In this document: piece by piece, positions 1-10,037 of the stretch
Layout: each line of letters begins with the position of its first letter
Numbering within the stretch: the stretch's first letter is position 1
Program-made: the position numbers and the translations under genes
Assembly: GCA_018524725.1 (NCBI GenBank)
Contig: JAEUWP010000190.1
Coordinates: 1 to 35,728 of the forward strand
From: Podaxis mareebaensis
Taxonomy: Eukaryota; Basidiomycota; Agaricomycetes; Agaricales; Agaricaceae
Reading direction: 5' to 3'
DNA length: 35,728 bases
Notes under the pieces: generated by a model
Seen by the model: only the letters and a program-made list of their open reading frames with translations
Told to the model about the DNA's origin: nothing
The model's database searches: none

Positions 1-59
1 TCAGTATAAGAGTCTCAATTCATTCAACATTGATCAGTATACACTGGTATTGTCTGAAT

Positions 60-1010
60 ATTGAGTTCTAACATGATGTTGCAGATGAGGATTTTAAGCA
101 GGTGGGAAGGAGGGAGAGTGTGAAAGTGGAGGGAGCACTACTTAGCAAGTTTGAAGAGGTGGAGTTGGATGGGAATGAGGCCAGCAATAGCCTCAACACC
201 ACCCAAGGGGGTAGTGCAGAATGCACCTGTAATCCACAAAGTGGCTTGTCATTGCATGTGTTGAAGGGACTTGATCAGTCCATGGTATTTGCCATTGCAG
301 TTAAACTAGAGACAGAAGCTGTATATAGTGATAGAAACAACACATGATTGATAGAGTAGCCTCTTGTGTAAGGGGAAGAGCCTGCATATGGAGTTGCCAA
401 GCATGCATATGCAGCAGACAGTAGATAGGGCTTTGGTGGAGTAGAAGTGGACATGTTCTTGGAAATTGAGGCTTCTGTTGAACCAGAAGCCTAGGTAGTG
501 GAGGAAGGATTTGGGGTGGATAGTGAAGGAATCATCAATAGTGATGGGAGAATTGGGGTCATGGGAGGGTCAATTGGAAAAGTGGAAGACCTCAGTCTTG
601 TCTCTTTCAAGAACAAAACCAAGGCAGCAGAGATAGTCTTCACAGGAAGTATAGATCTGTGAAAGAAGGCAGCAGTTAGTTGTGACAGAGTCAGACTGAA
701 CTACAATAAAACTGTCATCAACAAAAGATATGATTTTACAGTGCAGATCATTGGTAAATTTGAACATGAACAGAGAAAGGGAAAGGGCAGTGAGAATAGG
801 GGATAGAGCAGAGCCTTGACTGATGCCTATGGAAGCAGGGAATCTAGGGGAGAGTTGATTGTTCCATGAGTAAGTGGTGAAATGGTCTTTTAAATAATTA
901 GAGAAGAAAGAGACAAGATTGGAGTTAAAACCCTGTCACTTGAGGGTGGCAGTGAGGATGGAATGATTAAGAACTGAGCAACATCAAAGGCAATGACACT
1001 CATCTTGAGT
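60..1010 (-). pseudogene. LINE (non-LTR retrotransposon) reverse transcriptase fragment
   Basis: Read on the minus strand with frame repairs, this is the second half of a fungal LINE ORF2. In order: RT motif A (AFDVAQF, near 970-1000), motif B (GISQGSALSPILTAL, near 780-830), catalytic motif C (SFVDD, 714-728), then LGFVLERDKTEVFHF near 570-625. The conserved tail follows: KRLLYQSCV near 330-355 and WITGAFCTTPLGGVEA near 180-240. That tail is common in Agaricomycete LINEs. Stops and frameshifts interrupt it, and Arg codons are rare because CpG is absent. The N-terminal endonuclease is missing. It is dead; confidence is high for the family and moderate for the ends. Confidence 0.85.
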
Positions 1011-1079
1011 TTGCATTTCTAGCCCTTTCAGACTAGGTGAGTAACATATACACTGGCATCTTCTATTGATTGCTGAATG

Positions 1080-3100
1080 ATGCCACTGAATTGTATTGAA
1101 GAACATTTTCAACAGGCTAAGCAAGCTCAGAGTTTATTTCTCCACTGGACAGGCTCCCCTTGAGAAATTAGAAGCTCTTCTTAAAGCCTTTGAATGCCAT
1201 TTGAGTCATCAACAGAGCACAACTACAATGGTACCTCCTCCCTCAACTACTACCTCACACATCTCCCATTCAGTAGAACTGACAGTTATCAGAGAGTCTG
1301 AACCTCTGAGCCTACTGCAACCATTCTGAATCATTAAACCACCACTGTATCATTCAACTCAACTGTCAACCCCAGAATGACCTGTCAAAACCACTCCCCT
1401 AACTATTTTGCCTGAGCATATCACATTGCCAGATGAGCAGTCCACATTACAGAGTTCTATATTTGTATCTGCAATGAGTGCATAGCTAGAGGCTCATCTT
1501 GCTACACCTTCACACTAATCTCTGCTCTCATGGCTAGGACTGGATACATAGCCTTCCTTGAGGTCCCCAGAAATGCAAACTTTACCCTTAGTAAACACTA
1601 TCCAAACCTTTGATACTTCTGGAATCAACAAGTCATGATTGTCTTCATTCCAGATGTCAATGCCAACTGATTCTATTCCTCAGAGCTGATCTATTACAGA
1701 GATGCAGAGGCCAGAGTCACATACCACTCTGATACTTCCACAGAGACCAACCCCTCAGATACTGAGACTAACAGGTTCTATACCATTGACTTTGACTCCA
1801 TATAACTTACAATCTCAACCACCTTCTCCTCTACCTAATCCACCTCACAGACCACCAGCTTGACAACAGAACACAGCTATAGCCACTTCTAGAGCTCCAA
1901 GGATTCAACCATTCAACAGTGAACCTTGGAATTTCCAAACATTCCAAGATCAACTATGTCTAGTCTTTAGTGATTATTGAGCTGCATTTCAAGATGTGTA
2001 GATGAAGACAGAAAGAAGATCCTTTATACCCTCCAGTACATGACCAAAGGCAATGCTACTGGCTTCCACAACACATTCATGAAAGAGAAGTGAAATGCTA
2101 CAAACAATGCTTATGAGGACAGTACTTGGAATGATTTCAATACCCAACTTGAAGACCACTTCAAACCAAAGATTGAGGCTACACAAGCAGTTGAAAAACT
2201 CCAATGAGCCTGTCTTAACATCTCCAAATCTGATGTCACCATTTTCAATCAGATGTTTACCCACCTCTTAAGTCAGGCAAACATCACTGACAACAACCAT
2301 AAAGTTCATCTTTATGTTGACACTATCCTTGACTGGGTACAATGTCAGTTGTATCTTACTACTTAACCTCCCACCACCTATGTACAATGGCAAGCCAACA
2401 TTGCTAGGATAGTTAACAACTTCTAACAATACCAAACATGCAAGACTGGTAGAGGTCCTACCTCTCAACTCTCATACCTCAACAACACATTCAATGATAC
2501 ACCTCACAATAAATTCATCTACAAAGAATGTCATCTACCACCCAGCAAACTGATGGACATTGATGCTCTCAAAAAATTCTCCTCCAACAAAGAAGAAATA
2601 CCTGACTTCTCATCAGATGAAGAAGATGACTATGCTAAACAAGGCATCTCAGTTAACACTGTAATGACCAATAGACAATGAAAATGAATGAAGTGCAGAG
2701 CCTGTATATCATGTGGCAAAATGGACTACTAGGCCCACTCTTGCCCCCCTTGCCAATAATGGGGCAGTGTTATGAGCTCACCCTGACTATCCTGTACCAA
2801 CATCATCTATCACACCCTCATCTACAAGCTCAGCCTTCCTGACACCTCCTAAGGTACCACTACTAATACCAATAACTCTATCAACAACTCTACACACTAT
2901 TGCAATGAAGCCTTTGCCAACAGGCACCTTTCTGGACATCCATTGCTATTCTCTGAAGACTGGCCAACACCTGGCCCTCTATTCTATTCTACCAACAGAA
3001 TAATGACCAAAATCCTGTGCATTGCCTGGGAGAATGCTTCCTTCACTCACATCTTTGACTCTGATGGGCTATATACACAAACTATCATCAATAACTTCAA
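1080..3100 (+). pseudogene. Decayed LTR-retrotransposon gag with zinc knuckle remnant
   Basis: The best-preserved part, about 1915-2365, reads as a gag core: EPWNFQTFQDQL, then DRKKILYTLQYMTKGNATGF, then a helix-rich stretch ending near LDWVQCQLYL, with several in-frame stops. Downstream at 2703-2744 lies a CCHC zinc knuckle in which C-x2-C-x4-[Y]-x4-C is readable, with Tyr where His should be and a TAG inside. The upstream Gln- and Thr/Pro-rich portion (1086-1330) fits a gag N-terminus. No protease, RT or integrase follows, so the element is truncated. Ty3/Gypsy type is my best reading; Copia cannot be excluded. Confidence 0.7.
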
Positions 3101-3104
3101 CTTA

Positions 3105-4640
3105 TTGTAGAGGGTATAAACTAAGTAGTAGTTACAAGAATGATGAAATGCAGCTGAGTAGCTACTACTGTCCTCAGATGAGTTCTAAGGGACAATGAAC
3201 AGAAAATAGAGGAGGTAGAGGTTATGCAAAAGTGAAATAGAGCTCAATGAAATGTTCTAAACAATCACAAGCTCAAGATAAAGGTCTCTATAACAACAGT
3301 GCCCTTTACACACAGTATTAGTAGAGAGAAACTCTAAAACTGACTAACTTCACTGACTTAAACTGAACTAGACTACTCTTTTCTCTTAGAACAGCCAGCT
3401 TGAAATGCTCTCTTAGCACCAGACAGTCAGTTTGACATAAGTAGCTACCTCACTAGCAGAGTGCAGATAGCTGAGAAGTCTTTTTCTTTATAAGTGTCTT
3501 TTGTCTTTTCTGAAGTCTTAGGTGTCTTATAGTTCATCTTTTATTGGTCTATGACCAAAGAAACACTTAAACTCTCACTTAGCACTTAGAATTGAGTGGT
3601 CAATCCCTTATGCACTGCTGGGAGCAGGTTCCTTGCCTGTCCAGCTCATGCCTGGGGGGTTTATATATTATAGACAAGATACAAACTAGGAAAGTACAAA
3701 ATTACATGTTACATGGTTTCTAGAACACTTGGGACCATATGGAAACTGGATAATCATATCTGGAATAAGTCTGAGCCTTAAAGCTCAGGCATATCTTGTC
3801 TATAGGCTCCAAGACCACATGGTTAACTGGTCTGGACTCAGATAATCAAATTTTAAGGATGTCTTTTATCATCCACCACATGGTTTCTTTGTTTCAGAGG
3901 TCTGGACCAAAGTAGCTACTAAGCAGCTGAGGTATATCCTTAGTATAGAGATATTCCAGGTCCATTCCATGTGTTTTCTTTATCTTGTAGAGCTAACCAG
4001 TCATTCTGGGGCTTTTGGACATGTGAATTCTTGTGGTCTGGGATTTCTCTGAGGGGTAGCTACTCTGCTGCCATCTGATACCCAGGGGTTTTTCTATCTT
4101 TTCTTTTGGGTAGAGATGTCCTATCTATAGTCTGATAAGTAACTAGTATAGCTACTATATCAATAATGCAAACAGAGCAGGATCTAAGCCTTGGATCAGA
4201 GTCATTACTCATAGATAGGCTATTTATGGCTTCTGAACTTGGAATAATAATGTAGTACAGTTTTCCTGCACAGGAAGTGTCTCTCTGGTTCACAGATGTA
4301 AATCTGGAGTACTAGATAACCAGTCTTGCCAGCTCCTCTGGTTGACCTTGGGCCTGCTCTGTTGTAGCAGAGTAGCTACTTTTGTCTTTCTTAAAACTTT
4401 TGTCCTAGTTCAGTGGCTGGAGATATTCTGTCTCTGTAGCCATGTTATTTTCATAGCTATATTGATGAAAATTGTATTATTTCACCCATGTTTCTATTTT
4501 GGGCATATCATTGTCATGGGCTCATGGTTGGAAGATGATTCCCTATGCTGGAGAACCAATTGTATTCCTCTATGCTTATATGATGTACCCCCTGGAAGTT
4601 GTCCCTCATATCATTTGATATGAAGTCACTCATGGACTCT
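3105..4640. other. No gene recognised; AT-rich TE-derived sequence
   Basis: No reading frame here resembles a protein I know, and only short frames are open. The sequence starts TGTAGAGGG right after the gag remnant and could contain a decayed LTR, but I found no matching second copy or clear end. Its visible structure is five copies of the palindrome GTAGCTAC and loosely repeated phrases around ACCACATGGTTAACTGG and ACCATATGGAAACTGG (3730-3850). Confidence 0.5.
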
Positions 4641-5220
4641 ACTTCAGAGAGGTAGAAGTCTATTATATCAATCTTAACTCCAAAGATCCTCCATCCATTC
4701 CTCTACAGCATACCCAGCTACCTCTGCTCTACAGTGTTGACTCCAATATCCTGAGCATCAACAAGTCACCTCCTGAATAACCACCCAGTGTTCTACCTCT
4801 ACCTCCTCCTTACCTGCCTCCCTATGTCACTACAGACATCTCCTTATCATCATCATCATCATTGCAGTCACCACACTACAGCCCTATAGTCAAGTCAGAT
4901 TCCTCTGACTCCCCTTTAGTAGGGAACTTCACTGTTCCCTCTTCTGCTTCATCCCCAGACTCTTATACTTCCAACTCATCCAATGGACAACTTCACTCTG
5001 ACTTGGACTTGTAGATAGTTCCCTTACTTACTCCTGACCTGTTTACAGACTATTACTGCTACCCAGCTATGTCTCATCTTTCTTGTCTCTCAGACTTATT
5101 CCATTTGTGTCTTGTACTATTTTGGACTTGTTCTATTCCTGTCTTTAGTCTAGTTCTATTCTTGTCTCATCTCCAATCTACAGTTACATACTTTTCTTGA
5201 CTCTTGGACTTAGTACTATG
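4640..5220 (+). pseudogene. Ser/Pro/Thr-rich remnant ORF, unassigned
   Basis: A mostly open plus-strand frame reads VEVYYINLNSKDPPSIPL, then Pro-rich PPYLPPYVTTD, then a long Ser/Asp stretch (SSASSPDSYTSNSS). It is interrupted by TAA and TAG codons. A short TCA/ATC microsatellite lies near 4846-4863. Low-complexity composition and lack of CpG suggest a linker of the surrounding retroelements, not a host gene. I do not recognise the family. Confidence 0.4.
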
Positions 5221-5250
5221 TTGCCATAGTTTCCCAATTAGGACCTTAGA

Positions 5251-5737
5251 TGTAGTGCTTAAATAGCCACTCATGTACTGGAAGTACAAGCTTCCAATAT
5301 TCTCAAATCTCAGAATTATTCTCTTACTCTTCTATGATTGATGTTAGTTAACAATCAGTGTGGTAGTAAACTTTCTATTGGTCACATTCTTGACTAATAG
5401 AAGTTCAACCTCTGAGTGTGCTTAATTGGACACTTGCCTCACCACCACCCTAGCTTAAGCTTAGGTGACTAGTGATAAGGACCATCCTAACAGGCAGCTA
5501 ATGGAATACTATGGAAGTTGGATGGTAAGGGAGGTAATATAGAAATGAAATATAAAATAGTATTATAAAAGCCATACCCTAGCAAGTTTGTGGGGGACTC
5601 TGATTCAGAAGTGAAAGAGAAATAAAGTGATATGAGATTAAAACACTTGCTAGAAGTATGAAATAAGGGATAAGGATTGTGAAGGAGTGAGGGAATGTGT
5701 TATGTGCTCAATGTTATCTTCACTTGATGCTGTCACA
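5251..5737 (+). repeat. Probable solo or 5' LTR
   Basis: The segment begins TGTAGTGC and ends GCTGTCACA, giving the TG...CA ends of an LTR. It is followed three bases later by a primer-binding-site-like sequence. Inside are an AT-rich TATAAAATAG/TATTATAAAAG promoter-like cluster (about 5548-5568) and AATAAA (about 5621), as expected for an LTR that starts and ends transcripts. The second LTR is not in the window, so the left end rests only on the TG rule. Confidence 0.55.
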
Positions 5738-5740
5738 AGG

Positions 5741-5752
5741 TGGTATCAGTGA
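5741..5752 (+). promoter_or_regulatory. Putative tRNA primer-binding site of the LTR element
   Basis: TGGTATCAGTGA follows the LTR end after three bases. It differs only near its 3' end from the TGGTATCAGAGC primer-binding site commonly used by LTR elements primed by initiator Met-tRNA. The position just inside the LTR is as expected. About 900 bp of leader without a recognisable gene (5753-6654) separates it from the next ORF. Confidence 0.5.
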
Positions 5753-6654
5753 TTTCCTAGTTCAAGTTTAAACTAGACTGTTTGTTCTAAATTGACAAGT
5801 CTCTGGCATAGTGTCACTACAATACACAAGTACCAAAGAACCAAAGGTAGCAAGAGCAGCCCCTTGCTACTACTAGAAATATACCAATGAGTACCAATGA
5901 GTACTTTGACTGGCAATATGCAGCTGCAATGTATTCCTAGTTAGCCCTACTAAGGCTAACTTCTGGTTCTCAACTTATGGAAACTTCTGGGTAAATAACT
6001 GGGTCTTTGTGAGAACATCCATGGGTATGTTGGTGATGCTAGTTATCACTGTATTGTATTCTGCTTATGGAATTTTGTGCAGACTTAGTTTCTCTATGCC
6101 AGGATTCAGAAATTCCATATTTCATTCTGTTGAGAGATTTCCTAGCTTGAGTTTCCAATCTTGAAAACCCATAACCCTGGGGGCTTCTATCATCTCTGAG
6201 GCCATCACCATGGAAAGCTTGGACTGGGGTTTGTCTGGAGAAGACTTGAGGCTTCTGTGAAGCTCAATTGTGTCTTCTATCTAATTATAGATTCTTTGCA
6301 GACCCTGAGCATTCAGTCCCTGAATGCTATAGATCAACTTTATGAAGTCTATGACATGTAGCTACTGATTGCAATTGTAGTTCTGTAAATCATTTCTGGA
6401 ACTTCTGTGAAATATTGAGTTCATTTCCTTTGTGGAAATGGAGAACTCATGTTATTGCAACAAATTATTACCCTATTTCTAGGAATGTCTTCTGTATTCT
6501 GTATTAACTAGAACTTTAATTCTAATTACCTTCTGGGGTGAGTTTCATCCAAGTCTGCAGATGCCTGATTTCTGTTATATAGAGGGATTGATGCTAGTCA
6601 ACTCCTCACAATCCTACTAGCTCTATACCAATTCAATTATCATTACCCATCCAC

Positions 6655-6981
6655 ATGTCAACCCCAATGTCTGCAAATTCTCCCACCACTAATGCCTTGG
6701 AAGCTCTGCTTGCTCAAAAGCAGGCTGAAGAAAAAGCTGAAGAAGATCATCTCACAAGGGAACTTAAGGAAAAAAAGGTGAAAGAGGAGAAAAGGAAGCA
6801 GAAAGAGGAGAAGTGGGCCAGGAAAGAGGTGGAATGCTAGGCCAAGGAAGAGGAGGATAAGAGGAGGAGGGAAGAAGAAGATTGCTGGGCTCATGAGGAA
6901 GCAGAATACATGGCTCATGAGTTAGCTGTGAAGAAAGAGGCTGAAGTGCATTGGGCTCTCCAGCTCAAAGAAGAGGAGTAA
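6655..6981 (+). pseudogene. Coiled-coil ORF of the LTR element
   Basis: The frame starts MSTPMSANSPTTNALEALL and continues as an unbroken Glu/Lys/Ala-rich coiled coil (QKQAEEKAEEDH, KEEKRKQKEEK). A TAG at 6838-6840 interrupts it, and the same frame resumes with AKEEEDKRRREEED up to a TAA at about 6979. Similar N-termini with long charged coiled coils occur in gag-like ORFs of mushroom LTR elements, as I remember them. Cys and Trp sit at heptad places usually held by Arg, consistent with CpG loss. The rest of the element is missing, cut near 7066. Confidence 0.55.
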
Positions 6982-7088
6982 GTTGTACTGAAGTTCTGTG
7001 GTTTATGAGAACTTTATGAGTACTTGGAGGAGATAGTTACAAAGGTGTCATTTTAGAAGGGGTAGTCGGATCAAGTACCCTGTCTAAT

Positions 7089-7518
7089 ATGACTGGGTTC
7101 CTGGAAACCCGAGGTGAGCTGAAGCGGTCCCATCACCTTAGGGAGGCAGGCATGTTGCAAAAGCTGAATATCTGGAACCCACCTCATGACTGGATCTGTG
7201 CTGAAAAGGTATCTTTCAGAATATGCAAGCATATCACGTATGAATTTTTTACGGATGCAGATTGGGTATGCGCAATACTAATCCGACTCGGTTGATACTT
7301 ACCGAATATCACAGACTCGCCAGGATACCTTGGAGCATTGGATCCCATCAAGCAAGCCGAGACCGATTGCTGAACTCTTGGAGGAACTGATGGTTCGGCC
7401 TAAACGCACTTCCACTGGGGTTGTAGTCGGGGACGAAAGGGCTGGAAAGTGTACAATATTAGTAGATGAGGCGGATAAGGGGAATCCAATATGCTACTTG
7501 ATTCCATATGCTTCGTAG
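7089..7518 (+). CDS. Small unknown protein, module A (paralogue of the 20.2-20.7 kb ORF)
   Basis: Two exons (7089-7265 and 7315-7518) join around a 49-bp intron with GTATGC donor, CTAAT branch-like site and ACAG acceptor, giving a 126-aa protein in frame. It contains REAGMLQKLN, then PIAELLEELM, then VVVGDERAGKCTILVDEAD, and ends with YLIPYAS. I do not recognise the family. The same order of motifs (EAGLLQRVN, PISHLLEDL, VVVGSQMYGRCAVLVDE, FIPY) is encoded on the minus strand at 20.2-20.7 kb, so this is a real protein family. The gene starts about 20 bp after the CpG-free block and may be truncated at its 5' end. Confidence 0.55.
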
Positions 7519-7536
7519 AACTACTGTCCGGCATTT

Positions 7537-7690
7537 CCTGTGTTGTATTTTTAGGGACGACTACATCCCTTTCTATACTTTATGAACTGTAAAATGTAAT
7601 TACAACTTGCTTGAATCTTCCCGAGAGGATTTCCAGAACCACCTCGTCCAAGGCCTTCCGTTCTTTGAGCTTTCGACAGCACCGACAGCA
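7537..7690 (-). pseudogene. Partial tandem duplicate of the RCF1 3' end
   Basis: This stretch aligns with 7764-7921, the end of RCF1 plus its 3' UTR, about 227 bp further on. On the minus strand it reads ESSKNGRPWTRWFWKSSRED followed by a stop, against ESSKSERSWTRWLWKSSRDD in RCF1. The 3' UTR also matches (TTTTACAGTTCATAAAG against TTTTATAGTTCATAGCAGG). Upstream the matching frame has stop codons, so the copy is non-coding. It sits exactly downstream of RCF1 and could act as an alternative 3' end. Confidence 0.8.
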
Positions 7691-7827
7691 GATTAGACTC
7701 GGGAGTTCTCTCAGACGCTCTACTTGATTTCATGTACTCCGTAAATGCTATTATTTGGTATTTCCAGTGTTGCGTTTCAGGCACGCTACACCTGATATTA
7801 TAACCTGCTATGAACTATAAAACATGA

Positions 7828-8646
7828 CTACGACTTCCTACTCGAATCATCGCGGGAGGATTTCCATAACCACCTCGTCCAAGATCGTTCACTCTTTGAG
7901 CTTTCGGTAGCGCCACCCGTAGTCTTCTGCATCAAATTGGGTTCATCAACGCTTGCGATCTCTCCCGAGCCTCCGGCACTACCAGAGATCCTAGAAGTGG
8001 CTGCTTGTTCCTCAGCATGCGCGATCTCCGCACCCTTCAGCCTCTCCTCAAATTCCGTCTTCTCCTTCCCCTTCTTCTGTTCCCTAATGAATTCTGTCGT
8101 CGCTTCATTTCGTGGTAGGGTGTCGGCTATACCTGTATTGGAATCTTTATTCTCTCATTTGAGAAGGCCAGAAGCGTAAAAGCGGACCAACGCCAAAAGC
8201 GAAGGGGGAAGAAATACGGGGAGTGGAGAAAGAACGAATAGAAGAAACGGCTACGTACCGCTGTCAACTAGCTGTCCTTTCCGCTGAGCTTGAATCGCCA
8301 TGGATCCTGCGACGAGCGCAACGAGGGTGAGACCTTGGAGTGCCACTCGTGCCCGGAGCCAATATTGCATGTCTTTGGATTTTCCTGCGCGCATTTTGAT
8401 TGAGGCCATGAGGAGAGCGCCAGTTGTGGCTAGACAGCCTGTTTTGTAGAAGTGTCAGCACTCATGTCAATGTTGATGCCTGGACCAGGATAGGGGAGAG
8501 GAAGGGATATGAATGCGGAGGTGAAGCGAGGACGCATGAGCATGAGACGAGATGGACTCACCGATGGGCACCCAGGGGTTTTCGTTGAATTTCCTCTTGA
8601 ACTTTTCGGACCACGTTTCATATCCGTAGTCAAACCTTTCTGTCAT
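7828..8646 (-). CDS. RCF1: Respiratory supercomplex factor 1 (HIG1 domain protein)
   Basis: Three exons (8562-8646, 8259-8438, 7828-8132) join in frame to 189 aa. The protein starts MTERFDYGYETWSEKFKRK, then ENPWVPIGCLATTGALLMAS (first membrane helix, about residues 22-42), KMRAGKSKDMQYWLRARV, and LQGLTLVALVAGSMAIQAQR (second helix). This is the HIG1 fold of mitochondrial Rcf1, which helps assemble complex III-IV supercomplexes in the inner membrane. A charged helical tail (EFIREQKKGKEKTEFEE) and an Arg/Trp-rich C-terminus follow. Length and layout fit fungal Rcf1. The donor after PIG is GTGAGT. It diverges from URM1; a partial copy of its 3' end lies downstream. Confidence 0.93.
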
Positions 8647-9201
8647 TTTGTTGAGAGCCGGAGGAAAAAGTCGGGGCTGACGGGGGATTGAGGAAGCTGG
8701 TTATCGAGGTTACTGGATGCACGATTCGAAAAGGAACAAGGTTGAATTCCAGCTAATCTTCGGAATCCCTTGACCGAACTTTCGGTGCGCTCTGCTTTCG
8801 TGCTAATTCCATTGGAAGTGTTTATAGCCGACGCATGGTTTATGAGTAAAGGGTGAAAAATCATATGAGATTACTGCTTACCGGAATAGAATTCTTTGTG
8901 GATTCCAAGGTGAAGGAGAGATAACAGAGTACTTGGCTACAACCTGGTGAGAAACATGACGCGCTTCTGGCAACGAAATGGGTTGATTGGAAAGATGCCT
9001 TTTCGGGGGAAATCACGTGCTTCGTTAACAATGGATTGCTTTTGCGACTCGATGCCTGGAATTATTATTTCTCATCTACTTTGCTTGTCTCTTGTATCCT
9101 TCAACTACCGTCTGCCCACTTTGTTTAATACCTTCCCCTGCGGAGCAATCCAAATTGGAAGTCCTATCCCCCAACGGCACTCATCCATTACTCCCATACT
9201 T
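8647..9201. promoter_or_regulatory. Shared intergenic region between RCF1 and URM1
   Basis: The 555 bp between the divergent starts of RCF1 (minus) and URM1 (plus) must hold both promoters and 5' UTRs. The URM1 frame is open upstream to 8947, but Urm1 homology begins only at the ATG chosen here, so the upstream part is taken as leader. I see no convincing TATA box. Confidence 0.5.
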
Positions 9202-9602
9202 ATGTCCATATCCCTCAAGATCGAATTCGGTGGTGGGCTAGAACTATTGTTCTCCAACCAGCGCTCGCACAAAATCTCTATTCCCTCAATCGTCCGCAAA
9301 GATGATTCCACGTCATTACTACCACCAGAGAACGGCACAGACACCAAACCCGCTGATATAACCTACCTCATCCATCATCTCCGCGATCATCTGTTGAAGG
9401 AACGGCCGGAACTGTTCATGGAGAATAAGACTGTGTGAGTGGTAGTAACTGAAAATGAAGCTGAGATGATTGACGTGCGCACAGCCGCCCAGGAATCCTA
9501 GTCCTCGTCAATGACACTGACTGGGAGTTGGAGGGAGAGGGAGAATATAAATTGAAAGACGGAGACGAGATTGTATTCATATCGACGTTGCACGGAGGAT
9601 AG
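9202..9602 (+). CDS. URM1: Ubiquitin-related modifier 1
   Basis: Two exons (9202-9434 and 9485-9602) joined over a 50-bp intron encode 116 aa. The protein starts [17 protein letters not shown] and contains [20 protein letters not shown] and, in exon 2, [17 protein letters not shown], then [15 protein letters not shown]. The C-terminal Gly-Gly is the site activated by Uba4 for sulfur transfer. Urm1 works as sulfur carrier in 2-thiolation of tRNA wobble uridines and as a protein modifier, in the cytosol. Length is slightly above the roughly 100 residues of yeast Urm1, owing to an insertion near [11 protein letters not shown]. The start is where homology begins. Intact. Confidence 0.95.
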
Positions 9603-9853
9603 GGAGGTTGATTGCTTTAAATGCTCTTCTGGGTCGTGTAAGTTCACACCCAAACTTTGCTTTCGTCTCCAACTAATCGATAGATGATGATCAGGGATAC
9701 GTAGTTATATTGGATTCAACCCGTATGAATAACTGACAAGTTTCGCGGTTCCTACATCGCGATTGATGAACAGCCTTTCTACGAGCGTCCCGGCGGATTT
9801 TGTCTGAAAATCACTCTTGGGGGGCGATCTCATTCCGTTACTCCCATCATCGT

Positions 9854-9938
9854 GGGCACATAGTGTAGTTGGTTATCGCGTCCGCTTCGCATCGTCTTGA
9901 CCTGCGGAAGGTGTTGGGTTCAAATCCCAATGTGCCCA
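9854..9938 (+). tRNA. Intron-containing tRNA, anticodon CGC (Ala by code)
   Basis: A full cloverleaf can be drawn. Acceptor GGGCACA pairs with TGTGCCC and is followed by A73. The D arm is GTGTAGTTGGTTATCGC. The anticodon stem TCCGC/GCGGA encloses TTCGCAT plus about 11 extra bases. The T arm is TTGGGTTCAAATCCCAA with a standard B box. Taking the intron at the usual place after base 37, the anticodon is CGC (9888-9890), which reads the Ala codon GCG. The acceptor has G3:C70, not the G3:U70 wobble that marks nearly all Ala tRNAs, so identity is less sure than the tRNA call itself. Confidence 0.88.
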
Positions 9939-9958
9939 CTAATCTCCTCGCTTGGTCC

Positions 9959-9964
9959 TTTTTT
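9959..9964 (+). terminator. Pol III terminator of the tRNA
   Basis: A run of six T on the sense strand starts 20 bases after the tRNA 3' end, as expected for RNA polymerase III termination. Confidence 0.8.
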
Positions 9965-10037
9965 GTCGGAATGACGTCAGTGGTTATTGCCTAACACCCA
10001 ATCCTGAGAGACCATTTCGTCTTTAACTCGCTCTACC

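Larger units (their letters stand above)
1..7066. other. CpG-free block of decayed retroelements
   Basis: I read every line of this stretch for the dinucleotide CG and found none; the first is at 7067-7068. By my rough estimate a sequence of this length and moderate GC would carry a few hundred. The block contains pieces of a LINE, a Gypsy-like gag, an LTR and a coiled-coil ORF, all broken by stop codons. Many stops are TGA, and Cys or Trp stand where related elements usually have Arg, as expected if methylated CpG decayed to TpG/CpA. No host gene is visible. The block starts before the window and ends between about 6985 and 7066. Confidence 0.93.

Noticed and set aside
6658..6918. Antisense 86-codon Phe/Leu-rich frame.
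   Set aside because: Mirror image of the Glu/Lys-rich coiled-coil codons (GAA/AAG read as TTC/CTT); no independent evidence.
8947..9201. Upstream ATG extending URM1 by 85 residues.
   Set aside because: The extension has no similarity to Urm1 and its composition looks like leader; homology starts at 9202.
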